A stretch of DNA of 31,633 bases from Bacteroidales bacterium UBA4070 (GTDB lineage Bacteria > Bacteroidota > Bacteroidia > Bacteroidales > VadinHA17), in contig DFYY01000019.1 in NCBI GenBank assembly GCA_002383485.1, positions 1 through 31,633 of the forward strand, read 5' to 3'. The translations under genes were made by a program, and so were the position numbers. Below the pieces are notes generated by a model. That model had not been told where the DNA came from, ran no database searches, and saw only the letters and a list, made by a program, of their open reading frames with translations. This document shows, in pieces, positions 1-6,995 of this stretch (positions are counted from its first letter, which is position 1; each line of letters starts with the position of its first letter).

Positions 1-736
1 TATAAAAAACGGGATTTTCAGTTATTTTAGAATATGTGCCATTACCATATTCGATTGTCCTCCCGTCCTTTGTCTTTACTTGAAACCACTCACTACCCGA
101 CCCAAATGTCCCAAAAAAGGTAATAACAGAAAATGTTTCATTTTCAGTTTTATAAACGGCACCATTTTGTGCATGGCTGCCGCTAATTAGAACCAGTCTG
201 TTGCCATCAAGGGCAAATTGCTTATCTAGATTATCCAACAGTTCAGGTGACTCATTACGAGCATAATATGGAAGGTTAATCCTTGATATAATAGACATAC
301 CTGAAAGAGTGAATCCCGGTCCCAGAATGCCGTTTCCAGTCTGACTATTATAGACTATAGACAGATCAGGATCCATACCGCCTGTACCTTGAGGCGCAAA
401 GAGTGGGATTTCGTATACTGATGCTCCTGTAGGACTTACACTTGGCGAACCCGTCTGATAACCTGGTAAATAAGCTGTATCTAATAAATAGTTCGGACTA
501 GCATAAGGATCACCACTTGAGTAGGTAACAGGTAAAATAAGCCCTGCATTTATACTTGCAGTAAATGCATTCCCTGATGAAGGTGTATAACTAAAACCAG
601 GATTCATAATAATCGCATCTCTCGCAACTTTGTTCTGGTTACCAGACAGAGGACTATTCAATGTTAATATTGCATCCTGCCCGAAGGCAGTCCCGAGGAT
701 AATGCAAAATATAAGGAGGAGGATATATTTTTTCAT
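1..736 (-). CDS. Secreted SpvB/RHS-type protein, N-terminal part (runs off the left edge)
   Basis: The frame is open from an ATG at 736-734 to the window edge (about 245 codons), so the C-terminus is missing. Residues 1-20 form a signal peptide (MKKYILLLILCIILGTAFGQ). Residues 37-65 resemble the N-terminal segment common in Bacteroidetes RHS proteins (ARDAIIMNPGF). Residues 110-152 carry the SpvB/TcaC N-terminal signature: PLFAPQGTGGMDPDLSIVYN, then GPGFTLSGMSIISR. In this family the SpvB domain normally precedes YD/RHS repeats that form a shell around a variable C-terminal toxin; that part cannot be seen here. The start codon lies one base after the stop of the upstream gene (TAG-C-ATG), which points to translational coupling. 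Base composition is more AT-rich than in the genes from 2.7 kb onward. The family call is firm; a toxin role is inferred. Confidence 0.85.
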   Translation of the reverse strand, partial: MKKYILLLIFCIILGTAFGQDAILTLNSPLSGNQNKVARDAIIMNPGFSYTPSSGNAFTASINAGLILPVTYSSGDPYASPNYLLDTAYLPGYQTGSPSVSPTGASVYEIPLFAPQGTGGMDPDLSIVYNSQTGNGILGPGFTLSGMSIISRINLPYYARNESPELLDNLDKQFALDGNRLVLISGSHAQNGAVYKTENETFSVITFFGTFGSGSEWFQVKTKDGRTIEYGNGTYSKITENPVFY

Positions 737-737
737 G

Positions 738-1181
738 CTACTTTTTCTTAACTATTTTATAAACAAATTTTTCCGTGTCAATTGTAACACGCATGATATA
801 TACTCCATCATCTAAACTACTTAACTGTATTTCACATTCATTAGAAAGTCTTTGAAATCTTAGCAATTCGGCACCGGAAACACTGAAAATGACTGCATCC
901 TTTACAGTGGATTCATCAAATCCGTTTATAACAAGCTTTAAGGATGAAGAGAATGGATTTGGAAATAATTGAATTCCCTTTTTCTCAGTTGTCTCAAACT
1001 TTTCGAGGTCGGTCATATCAACAGGAAATGATATTACAGATGACTTGAGCTGAACAATCTCTAGTGTTCTGCTAAGCCTGCTCCCATTAGAATCGTAGGT
1101 AAACTCCACCGTATTCTGGCCATTTACAGATCTGAGCGTAACCGCCAGAAGAATTGCAATTATAGTCTTTAGGTATTTCAT
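738..1181 (-). CDS. Small T9SS type A sorted protein with one YD/RHS-like motif
   Basis: This 147-residue protein has a signal peptide (about residues 1-21, ending SVNGQ). A short motif at 26-39 (EFTYDSNGSRLSRT) resembles a single YD repeat of RHS proteins. The C-terminus is a complete type A T9SS sorting domain: QLFPNPF at 71-77, SSLDDGVYIMRV at 121-132, and a basic end (YKIVKKK). Such domains route a protein through the type IX system to the cell surface and are usually removed there. It sits 33 nt after the S74 gene and one base before the SpvB/RHS gene, so the three are almost certainly one operon. No enzymatic domain is visible between motif and sorting domain. It may be a surface accessory of the large RHS-type protein or a relic of one; its function is unknown. 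Confidence 0.8.
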   Translation of the reverse strand: MKYLKTIIAILLAVTLRSVNGQNTVEFTYDSNGSRLSRTLEIVQLKSSVISFPVDMTDLEKFETTEKKGIQLFPNPFSSSLKLVINGFDESTVKDAVIFSVSGAELLRFQRLSNECEIQLSSLDDGVYIMRVTIDTEKFVYKIVKKK

Positions 1182-1214
1182 CGAAATATGGTTTGGCCTT
1201 TTAATCTTCCTTGT

Positions 1215-2165
1215 TTACCTTTCCTCCGGCATACTCCCGAGTTGCAAGGAAATTTTTCTAATGAGTGCTTCCAACTCGTTTATTTTCCTCTGTTGTTCCT
1301 GAATGGTTTCTACCATAATCGGTATTAAACCAGTATAATCTATTCCAAGGTTACCATCGTTACCAGTATAAACAAGATCAGGATATACCTCTTTCATTTC
1401 CTGGGCCACAAAACCATACTTTGGTTTCTTGAAAAACTCACTATTAGGATCATATAAGTTTCTTGCCGAGGTGCTGTCAACGGAGGTAATCTCCCGTTGC
1501 TTGAGATTATATTTTACTGGATTAAGCGAAGCTATTATCCCAGAGGCATCCGATACTGTTAAAGGCTTTATATTAGTCTTGATCTTCTCATCTGAGTTTG
1601 TAACAAGGTTTGTGGCATACCAGATACTTCCTGATATGTAAACATTGCCGCTAAAATATCCAGCATATTTCCCAGGTATTGGAACATCTCCGGTACTGGT
1701 GCCAAAAATTGCTGCACCATTGTTTACGCCATAAAGAAAGCCGTACACACCATAATTATATCCACTCGTGGCATTGCCTGCAATACCGTATACTCCATAA
1801 GACCTACCGTTAGTGAGGGCTGTAGAGTTTGTTACTCCTCCTTTGACGCCGACCAGGTAATTATTGGCTCCAAGTTTGGCTTGTGCTTGAATGGAAATAA
1901 TATTTAACCCATTTCCTGTGCCGGGTTCTATCAGAGTAAAAAATGATCCACCTGAGCTTGATCTTATACCAGTATAGAAATGAGCATCCCAGGTTGAATA
2001 GCCTTGGCTATTTAAAACCAATTTTGATAACGGAGTACTAGTGGTATACTTAATCCCGACATTACCATTATCAAAAACCTTTATCTGGCCGTTAAGAGTC
2101 ATTGGTACAAATGTCATTAAGGCCACTAGGCTTACAAATGAATAGCTTTTAGTGATAGATTTCAT
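1215..2165 (-). CDS. Tail-fibre-like secreted protein with peptidase S74 (intramolecular chaperone) domain
   Basis: The 316-residue product has a signal peptide (about 1-26) and a glycine- and tyrosine-rich middle with repeating YGVYG motifs (123-146), as in beta-rich fibre stems. From about residue 190 it has a peptidase S74 chaperone domain: SDEKIKTNIKPL at 191-202, PVKYNLKQRE at 216-225, KYGFVAQEMKEVYPDLV at 249-265, and a C-terminal coiled coil (TIQEQQRKINELEALI). In phage endosialidases this domain trimerises the fibre and then cuts itself off using a Ser/Lys pair; Ser191 and Lys196 have the matching spacing. It is the first gene of the three-gene cassette. In Bacteroidota such proteins are often annotated tail fiber domain-containing and are not necessarily phage-derived. 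Self-cleavage is inferred, not shown. Confidence 0.85.
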   Translation of the reverse strand: MKSITKSYSFVSLVALMTFVPMTLNGQIKVFDNGNVGIKYTTSTPLSKLVLNSQGYSTWDAHFYTGIRSSSGGSFFTLIEPGTGNGLNIISIQAQAKLGANNYLVGVKGGVTNSTALTNGRSYGVYGIAGNATSGYNYGVYGFLYGVNNGAAIFGTSTGDVPIPGKYAGYFSGNVYISGSIWYATNLVTNSDEKIKTNIKPLTVSDASGIIASLNPVKYNLKQREITSVDSTSARNLYDPNSEFFKKPKYGFVAQEMKEVYPDLVYTGNDGNLGIDYTGLIPIMVETIQEQQRKINELEALIRKISLQLGSMPEER

Positions 2166-2281
2166 AAGAGGTGGTTTTATTGTTAAACTTCTAACAGTAT
2201 ACCGTACATGTCAGAAGCACCCGATTAGTGACACGAAAAAGACAACTATTTTCTAGTTTGTTTATATTTTTCTTCGGTCAC

Positions 2282-2688
2282 GTGCGCATTCTTATGATAC
2301 TTGTAACCCTGGGATTTCTGTCCCTCTCCATCGGATTCATTCTGAGAAACTGGTGTTCATTATCTCAAAGATAATGGCATCTCCAAGCTGGGGAATGATC
2401 TGCAGCGGAATCAGCTTCCTGGTGTTTGCCGTGATTTACTGGCTGGCTGATGCAAGGGGTCAGACCATGTGGGCAGTATTTGTCAGACCTGCCGGAAAGC
2501 ATTCGCTGACAACCTACCTGGCACCGGACATCCTGTACCACGCAATATGGATGTCATCAGTCCCGATTCTGATCTATAAGCAGTCGTCAGAGCCACTGGT
2601 CGCAATCATCGGCTCCATTGTATGGGCACTGCTGATGACAGGCCTTACCGCGCTTCTGGCAAAAGTGCAGATCAGGCTTAAACTTTGA
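2282..2688 (+). pseudogene. 3' remnant of a DUF5009/COG4299 (heparan-alpha-glucosaminide N-acetyltransferase-like) membrane protein, frameshifted
   Basis: From 2282 one frame reads VRILMILVTLGFLSLSIGF followed by ILRNW, a membrane helix. The homologous sequence then continues in another frame from about 2356: FIISKIMASPSW, YWLADARGQTMW, RPAGKHSLTTYLAPDILYH, ending at TGA 2688. As I recall the family, DUF5009 proteins end with this pattern (W-FIISKI-ATPSW, then YWLAD, then PAG-LT-Y), so the two frames belong together and one base is missing around 2351-2356. Most of the protein, including all N-terminal helices, is absent: upstream sequence turns AT-rich and leads into the S74 gene on the other strand. 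This is therefore a truncated and frameshifted relic. A GTG-started 111-residue fragment (from 2353) could be translated but would not be functional. The frameshift alone could be a sequencing error; the missing 5' part could not. Confidence 0.72.
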
Positions 2689-2756
2689 AAGGTGTGCAAC
2701 ACTAAAATATAGCCTCACGCACGGTTCGGGTAAACCCAGCCCGCCCCGGATAATTT

Positions 2757-4154
2757 TCAGGAGCCTGCAGGCGGCTTTTTCACATTGAGAATTTCCAGCA
2801 GCGGAGAGAAGGACCTTACTGTTATGAGGTGATCGGCAACCAGGTTCAGATACTTGTTCTGCGAGAAGAAGGAGATCCCCGTTCCGCACTCACGCACCAT
2901 GCATATATCATTGTCACTGTCACCGATGGCTGTTATATTACTGATATCGATTCCATAGTTGGCCGAAAGTTGCCTGATCACATTTGATTTGCAGTACTCG
3001 TGACTGCACTGACTTTGCTTCGTCCTCAGGAAATAGGATGGGATTTTCACCTCTCCTGTAGCCACGCTCCTGGAGAACTCAAGTTCGTTTGCCACCGAGA
3101 AGTCCATACCGAGTTTGTTCTTAATATGGTTTGTGACCACATCATAGCTGTCGCTTATGATACCGCAGATGAACCCGCTCTTTTTAAGCTCTGTAACCAC
3201 TTCAAGCGCATCCTCTACAAGCGGAATTGTGTCCACAACATCAATCACGTCCTTGACTGTACGTCCCTTCATCAGTGTGGCGATAAGCTTCGTTCTCATG
3301 ATGGCAGTGTCATTATGAGTCACGATGTTGATCAGTTCCTCCTCAAATCCCAGCAGACGCGATGCCGTGGTTATAAAACTGCCTTTCAGAATCGTATTGT
3401 CCATATCGAAGATCACCATCCTTGACAACCCTTTCCGGTTCTCGCGAAGAGCGTATTCCATCTGGGTCCGCAGGACGTTGACTTTCCTGAGAGTATCCCC
3501 TTCCCTTGCCTGAAGGGGTTCGCCACGACTGATGATAGCTCTTGATACCTCGAGTGACATCTTCGAGAGCTGCTCCCATGACTGCATACGATTTTCTATG
3601 TATCCGATATTCACTTCGGTAATCCGAGCACCGATCTGGTGCATATCAATCAGTATCCCGATATCAACGCCATAGTCGTTTTCCAGTTCCAGCTTCTGTA
3701 GCATTGACTTTTTCCCGGCTACCATCCCGCTCAGGGGCTGGGCAAAGCGCTCAAGGTCAGGAAAAAGCAGTTTCAGCAGCGGCTTGGCTACCAGCTCAGT
3801 TACCCTTCCCGCCTGGCGGGTAAAGACTGACTTGACAAAATCGGCTGTGTCGTTCCTGAGAGGCCCGGTCATTAGTTCCACGATATCTTCAGGGTAGGTG
3901 GTGATGTCAGCATCAAGGAATAGCATCAGCTCATTCTTCGCGAACAGTATTCCCTCCCGCATTGAAGCCCCTTTCCCAAGCAAGGTGCTTGTATAAACCA
4001 TTGCCCCCGCCTCATGTGCGACAGTAACTGTATTGTCCTCAGACTTGTCATCTATGACGATGATCTCTGAAACAAGAGGTGATTTCTTCACCAGAGAGAT
4101 GACTGTACCCAAGGTATCAGCTTCATTCAGAGCCGGAATGATTACAGTTACCAT
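2757..4154 (-). CDS. Bifunctional glycosyltransferase (GT2/GT81-like) - HAD phosphatase fusion
   Basis: The protein has 465 residues and two enzyme halves. Residues 1-210 are a GT-A glycosyltransferase: VTVIIPALNEADTL at 2-15, VIDDKSEDNT at 33-42, the metal-binding DAD at 81-83 (LFLDADIT), then QPLSGMVAGKKSML (139-152) and DYGVDIGILID (160-170). The last two motifs resemble glucosyl-3-phosphoglycerate synthase and relatives. Residues 246-455 are a HAD phosphatase of the SerB-like type: DMDNT with Asp250 and Asp252, ISDS with Ser334, Lys389, and GDSDND with Asp412 and Asp416. A synthase and phosphatase on one chain would suit transfer of a sugar to a phosphorylated acceptor followed by removal of the phosphate, as in glucosyl- or mannosyl-glycerate synthesis. 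That substrate is inferred; a lipid-linked acceptor is an alternative. No signal peptide is present. It is the last gene of a three-gene unit, 7 nt after the SGNH gene. Confidence 0.85.
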   Translation of the reverse strand: MVTVIIPALNEADTLGTVISLVKKSPLVSEIIVIDDKSEDNTVTVAHEAGAMVYTSTLLGKGASMREGILFAKNELMLFLDADITTYPEDIVELMTGPLRNDTADFVKSVFTRQAGRVTELVAKPLLKLLFPDLERFAQPLSGMVAGKKSMLQKLELENDYGVDIGILIDMHQIGARITEVNIGYIENRMQSWEQLSKMSLEVSRAIISRGEPLQAREGDTLRKVNVLRTQMEYALRENRKGLSRMVIFDMDNTILKGSFITTASRLLGFEEELINIVTHNDTAIMRTKLIATLMKGRTVKDVIDVVDTIPLVEDALEVVTELKKSGFICGIISDSYDVVTNHIKNKLGMDFSVANELEFSRSVATGEVKIPSYFLRTKQSQCSHEYCKSNVIRQLSANYGIDISNITAIGDSDNDICMVRECGTGISFFSQNKYLNLVADHLITVRSFSPLLEILNVKKPPAGS

Positions 4155-4161
4155 GATACAT

Positions 4162-4917
4162 TCATTTTTTAAGCGTTTCCAGTGTCACCCTGCGAAAGAA
4201 ATCGACATCCATCTGATCGATCCTCATAAGGATTATTTCTTCTCCGTGACTGTCCCTGACGGCCGGGACGCCGGGAATTGTCTCAGGCAACTCACCTGTG
4301 ATTGTGGCAATAAAGACGCATGCCGTGAGATAGGTCCCAAGATCTGACGGGTGCGTGCCGTCAGGGTCATAGAGCTTTATCTCAGGCCTCAGTGACCGGG
4401 CCCGGGCCCATGCCTCTCCTGCCGGCACCACAGTTGCCCTGTTGAGCGCTGCCGTTTCACGGTACACCCTGCTGATTACATCCTGCTGCTGAGGGATCTT
4501 CTCCCTTGCCCATGTCAGGTAGAAATACGGCTCAGCCCCGGCTTCCCTTGCCAGTTTGCTGAAGAGCCCCAGGTAAAAGGCTGCACTGTCCCTTTCGTTC
4601 ACAGTTCCCAGGCTCCACTCCTGCAACACTACGATGTCATAATTGCCCTTCCTGATTTTCTCCCTCGTGTTGAGTCCGCGTGCCCCCCTCCAGTGTTCAC
4701 TGAGTTTCGCCCCGCCTATTGTAATCTTCCCGGTTAAAAGAAAAGTTCCCGTCTGTTCCGATAGCACCGATACCACCTGCGGCAGGTTCTCAAAGTAGGT
4801 ATAGCTGTTGCCAACAAAAAGAACCCTGAGAGTATCCTTCTGACCCTGTGCTGAACCCCTCATTGTCAGCAAGCTGAATAACCCGACGGCAAATCCGTAA
4901 AAAACACCTTTAATCAT
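4162..4917 (-). CDS. Periplasmic SGNH/GDSL-like hydrolase
   Basis: The 251-residue product has a signal peptide (about 1-24, ending GSAQG). SGNH-type blocks follow: VLFVGNSYTYF at 32-42 with candidate nucleophile Ser38, IGGAKLSEHW at 67-76 (block II glycine), VVLQEWS at 96-102 (block III position) and DPDGTHPSDLGTYL at 184-197 with the Asp186/His189 pair. The first block reads GNSYT rather than the usual GDS, as is common in the DUF4886-like branch. These proteins are usually esterases acting on acylated or sulfated carbohydrates outside the cytoplasm; the substrate here is unknown. The start ATG overlaps the stop of the upstream MBL-fold gene by 4 nt, so the two are translationally coupled. 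The fold call is good; activity and substrate are inference. Confidence 0.75.
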   Translation of the reverse strand: MIKGVFYGFAVGLFSLLTMRGSAQGQKDTLRVLFVGNSYTYFENLPQVVSVLSEQTGTFLLTGKITIGGAKLSEHWRGARGLNTREKIRKGNYDIVVLQEWSLGTVNERDSAAFYLGLFSKLAREAGAEPYFYLTWAREKIPQQQDVISRVYRETAALNRATVVPAGEAWARARSLRPEIKLYDPDGTHPSDLGTYLTACVFIATITGELPETIPGVPAVRDSHGEEIILMRIDQMDVDFFRRVTLETLKK

Positions 4918-5612
4918 AGTAATTTCCTCCTGTTATATTCATCTTTCATCTCCTCCCTGCTGACCGGCTTGCCGTGGCCGGGCAGCGCGGTCTCGCAGCC
5001 GGTATCAATGATCTTCTTCCATGTGCGGATCAGCAGATCAACATCATCGGCAAAGGGCGGAAAGGGTTTTCCCGGAGTAGTTCCAATGATCGAATCACCT
5101 GCAATGGCAATCACATCATCTATCACCAGCGTTGCCCCTCCCGGCGAATGACCGGGGGTGTGAATCACATACCCGTTAATACCGTAACGGTTCAGATCAA
5201 ACCGTTCGGCAAAAACATGATCAGCAATGCATGGTTCATACCGGAACGCCGGGCCAATTTTCCTTCCTAATGTCACCAGCCCCCTGGTGACAGCATATGT
5301 TCCCTCCGGGATGGGTGTGTCGCCAGCTGCCAGAAATTGGCTCTCCGCCTCCTGTACAACCACCTCGGCACCGTACTCCTTCTGCAGCCAGGCGGCATTT
5401 CCGGCATGGTCAAAATGAGTATGGGTGAGGATCACAGCCTCGGGTATCAGCCCCTTCCGCTCCAGGGCATGTTCTATCCGGCTCCGGTCAAACGAGATGC
5501 CGGTGTCAACCAGAATGGTCCGGCCATTGCGCGTAACAGCAAAAATGTTGCACCTGGCCGGAGTAAGCCTGACCACCGAGGTCCCTTTCCCTGTATCCGA
5601 TATCTCAATCAT
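4914..5612 (-). CDS. MBL-fold metallo-hydrolase (glyoxalase II-like)
   Basis: This 232-residue cytoplasmic protein has a full metallo-beta-lactamase-fold metal site: THTHFDH at 63-69 (His64, His66, Asp68, His69), His155 in HTPGHSPGG, Asp173 in AGDSIIG and His213 in LPGHGKP. The layout is that of the glyoxalase II-like branch, which hydrolyses thioesters or other esters with two metal ions. It is the first gene of the minus-strand unit that continues into the SGNH hydrolase (overlap of 4 nt) and the GT/HAD fusion. The start at 5612 gives the expected N-terminus (MIEISDTGKGTSVVRL). The fold is certain and the substrate is not. Its place in the unit may mean a detoxifying or maturation step, but nothing in the sequence decides this. 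Confidence 0.85.
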   Translation of the reverse strand: MIEISDTGKGTSVVRLTPARCNIFAVTRNGRTILVDTGISFDRSRIEHALERKGLIPEAVILTHTHFDHAGNAAWLQKEYGAEVVVQEAESQFLAAGDTPIPEGTYAVTRGLVTLGRKIGPAFRYEPCIADHVFAERFDLNRYGINGYVIHTPGHSPGGATLVIDDVIAIAGDSIIGTTPGKPFPPFADDVDLLIRTWKKIIDTGCETALPGHGKPVSREEMKDEYNRRKLL

Positions 5613-5667
5613 CGTACTAAGATAATACTAACTGCTCCGGCAATGAAATTTTTGAATCAAACAATGG

Positions 5668-5675
5668 TAACTTTG
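5668..5675 (+). promoter_or_regulatory. Candidate Bacteroidetes -7 promoter element of the PhzF-family gene
   Basis: TAACTTTG matches the Bacteroidetes -7 consensus TAnnTTTG exactly and ends 22 nt before the ATG at 5698. No good -33 TTTG stands at the usual distance; the nearest TTTG (5651-5654) is only 13 nt upstream, so this is a one-box prediction. Confidence 0.4.
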
Positions 5676-5697
5676 GGTCCGTTAACAGTTACCCGCA

Positions 5698-6486
5698 ATG
5701 AAAGAGATATCCATTTACCATGTTGATGCATTCACCCACGGCCTTTTTACCGGCAATCCGGCCGCAGTATGCATTCTCACCGACCCGGTGTCCGGGGAGA
5801 CAATGCAGAAGATAGCCATGGAAAACAACCTTTCCGAAACGGCATTTATCACCCGCGGCAACAACGAGTGGCTCATCAGATGGTTTACTCCGCTCGCAGA
5901 GGTTGACCTTTGCGGACACGCCACCCTCGCCTCAGCCTTCGTGATATTGAATTTGATTGAACCGCAGAGCGAAGCGGTTATCTTTCGATCCAGAGTGATG
6001 GGTCATCTCACCGTCAGGAAAAGAGACGATCTCCTCGAGCTGGATTTCCCTGCCGACACCCTTCGCGAAGTCGAAATCCCCGAAGTCATCATGGAAAGCA
6101 TGGGGCACACCCCGCTGGAATGCTACTCAGGCCGTACAGATTATCTCCTGCTCTATGGAAGCGAAGACGACATCCTCACCCTGAAGCCCGATTTCCGGAT
6201 GCTTGCTGCCACGGAAGCCAGGGGTGTAATTGCCACCGCTCCCGGCAACGAGGTCGATTTCGTCTCGAGGTTCTTCTGCCCCGGGATAGGGATTGATGAA
6301 GACCCTGTCACCGGATCTGCACACACCACCCTGACACCGTTCTGGGCGGCACGCCTCGGTAAAAAGGTCATGAAAGCCAGACAGCTCTCCTCCAGGGGCG
6401 GTGTACTCGAATGCACCCTTGACGGAGACCGTATCCGTATTGCCGGAAAAGCACATCTCTATCTTAAAGGCGAGATATTTATCTGA
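5698..6486 (+). CDS. PhzF-family isomerase/epimerase-like protein
   Basis: At 262 residues this matches a full-length PhzF-family protein with two related halves of the diaminopimelate epimerase fold. Visible family motifs are YHVDAFTHGLFTGNPAAVC (7-25), NLSETAF (44-50) with Glu47 at the place of the catalytic glutamate of PhzF, DLCGHATLASAFV (70-82), and DFVSRFFCPGIGIDEDPVTG (187-206) followed by SAHTTL. Family members isomerise small acidic metabolites. No other phenazine genes are nearby, so phenazine synthesis is not implied and the substrate is unknown. It is divergent from the MBL-fold gene, with 85 nt between their starts, and is followed on the same strand by dCMP deaminase after 41 nt. 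Confidence 0.88.
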   Translation: MKEISIYHVDAFTHGLFTGNPAAVCILTDPVSGETMQKIAMENNLSETAFITRGNNEWLIRWFTPLAEVDLCGHATLASAFVILNLIEPQSEAVIFRSRVMGHLTVRKRDDLLELDFPADTLREVEIPEVIMESMGHTPLECYSGRTDYLLLYGSEDDILTLKPDFRMLAATEARGVIATAPGNEVDFVSRFFCPGIGIDEDPVTGSAHTTLTPFWAARLGKKVMKARQLSSRGGVLECTLDGDRIRIAGKAHLYLKGEIFI

Positions 6487-6503
6487 TATAGGGTAAAAAC
6501 AAT

Positions 6504-6511
6504 TAAGTTTG
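6504..6511 (+). promoter_or_regulatory. Candidate Bacteroidetes -7 promoter element of the dCMP deaminase/protease operon
   Basis: TAAGTTTG fits TAnnTTTG exactly and ends 16 nt before the ATG at 6528. The -33 region falls at the end of the PhzF-family gene and has only an AT-rich stretch, not a clean TTTG. The site would let the deaminase and the S41 protease be transcribed independently. Confidence 0.4.
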
Positions 6512-6527
6512 CCGACAAAAAAAGCGG

Positions 6528-6995
6528 ATGATAAAAAAGGATGCCATTCACCCGTACGGGGAGAAGCAGGATCAGTTTGACAGGCGCTACCTGCGCATGG
6601 CCGCAGTGTGGTCAGAAAACTCATACTGCCAGCGCCGCAAGGTTGGCGCACTGATAGTCAAGGACAAGATGATCATCTCTGACGGCTACAACGGCACACC
6701 GTCAGGATTTGAAAATATCTGCGAGGATGAAAACAATGTGACCAAACCTTACGTTCTACATGCTGAAGCCAATGCCATCACAAAGGTAGCAAGGTCAAAC
6801 AACTCAAGTGAGAACGCAACTCTCTATATCACAGACTCCCCATGCATGGAATGCTCAAAACTGATCATCCAGTCAGGAATCAGAAGAGTCGTTTACAGCA
6901 ACCAGTACCGTAACCTTGACGGCATAGAACTTCTGAAAAGGGCAGCAATTGAGCTTGTCTATATTGACCTAGGAGAAAAGAAAAATGAAATATAA
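6528..6995 (+). CDS. dCMP deaminase (ComEB-like cytidine/deoxycytidylate deaminase)
   Basis: This 155-residue zinc enzyme of the cytidine deaminase fold has His78 and Glu80 in VLHAEANAI (77-85) and the cysteine pair Cys106/Cys109 in SPCMEC (104-109). The family-typical segments RKVGALIVKD (37-46) and DGYNGTPSGF (52-61) are also present; the GYNGTP segment points to dCMP deaminases rather than tRNA or guanine deaminases. The reaction is dCMP to dUMP, feeding thymidylate synthesis in the cytoplasm. Its last 11 bases overlap the start of the S41 protease gene, so the two are cotranscribed. Length and motifs are complete. Confidence in the deaminase call is high; deoxycytidylate specificity follows from the family. 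Confidence 0.9.
   Translation: MIKKDAIHPYGEKQDQFDRRYLRMAAVWSENSYCQRRKVGALIVKDKMIISDGYNGTPSGFENICEDENNVTKPYVLHAEANAITKVARSNNSSENATLYITDSPCMECSKLIIQSGIRRVVYSNQYRNLDGIELLKRAAIELVYIDLGEKKNEI

Noticed and set aside
1215..2165. Prophage tail-fibre gene.
   Set aside because: The protein has a signal peptide and its neighbours are T9SS- and SpvB-type secreted proteins; no phage structural, integrase or lysis gene is present.
2587..2889. 100-residue minus-strand frame over the DUF5009 remnant and the end of the GT/HAD gene.
   Set aside because: It is composed of out-of-frame translation of the GT/HAD 3' end and the opposite strand of the remnant; no motif.
5698..6486. Phenazine biosynthesis locus.
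   Set aside because: Only a PhzF-family member is present; none of the other phenazine genes is nearby, and this family is widespread with other roles.
6127..6651. 174-residue minus-strand frame across the end of the PhzF-family gene and the start of the dCMP deaminase gene.
   Set aside because: It spans two well-supported plus-strand genes and their promoter-like gap without any family likeness.
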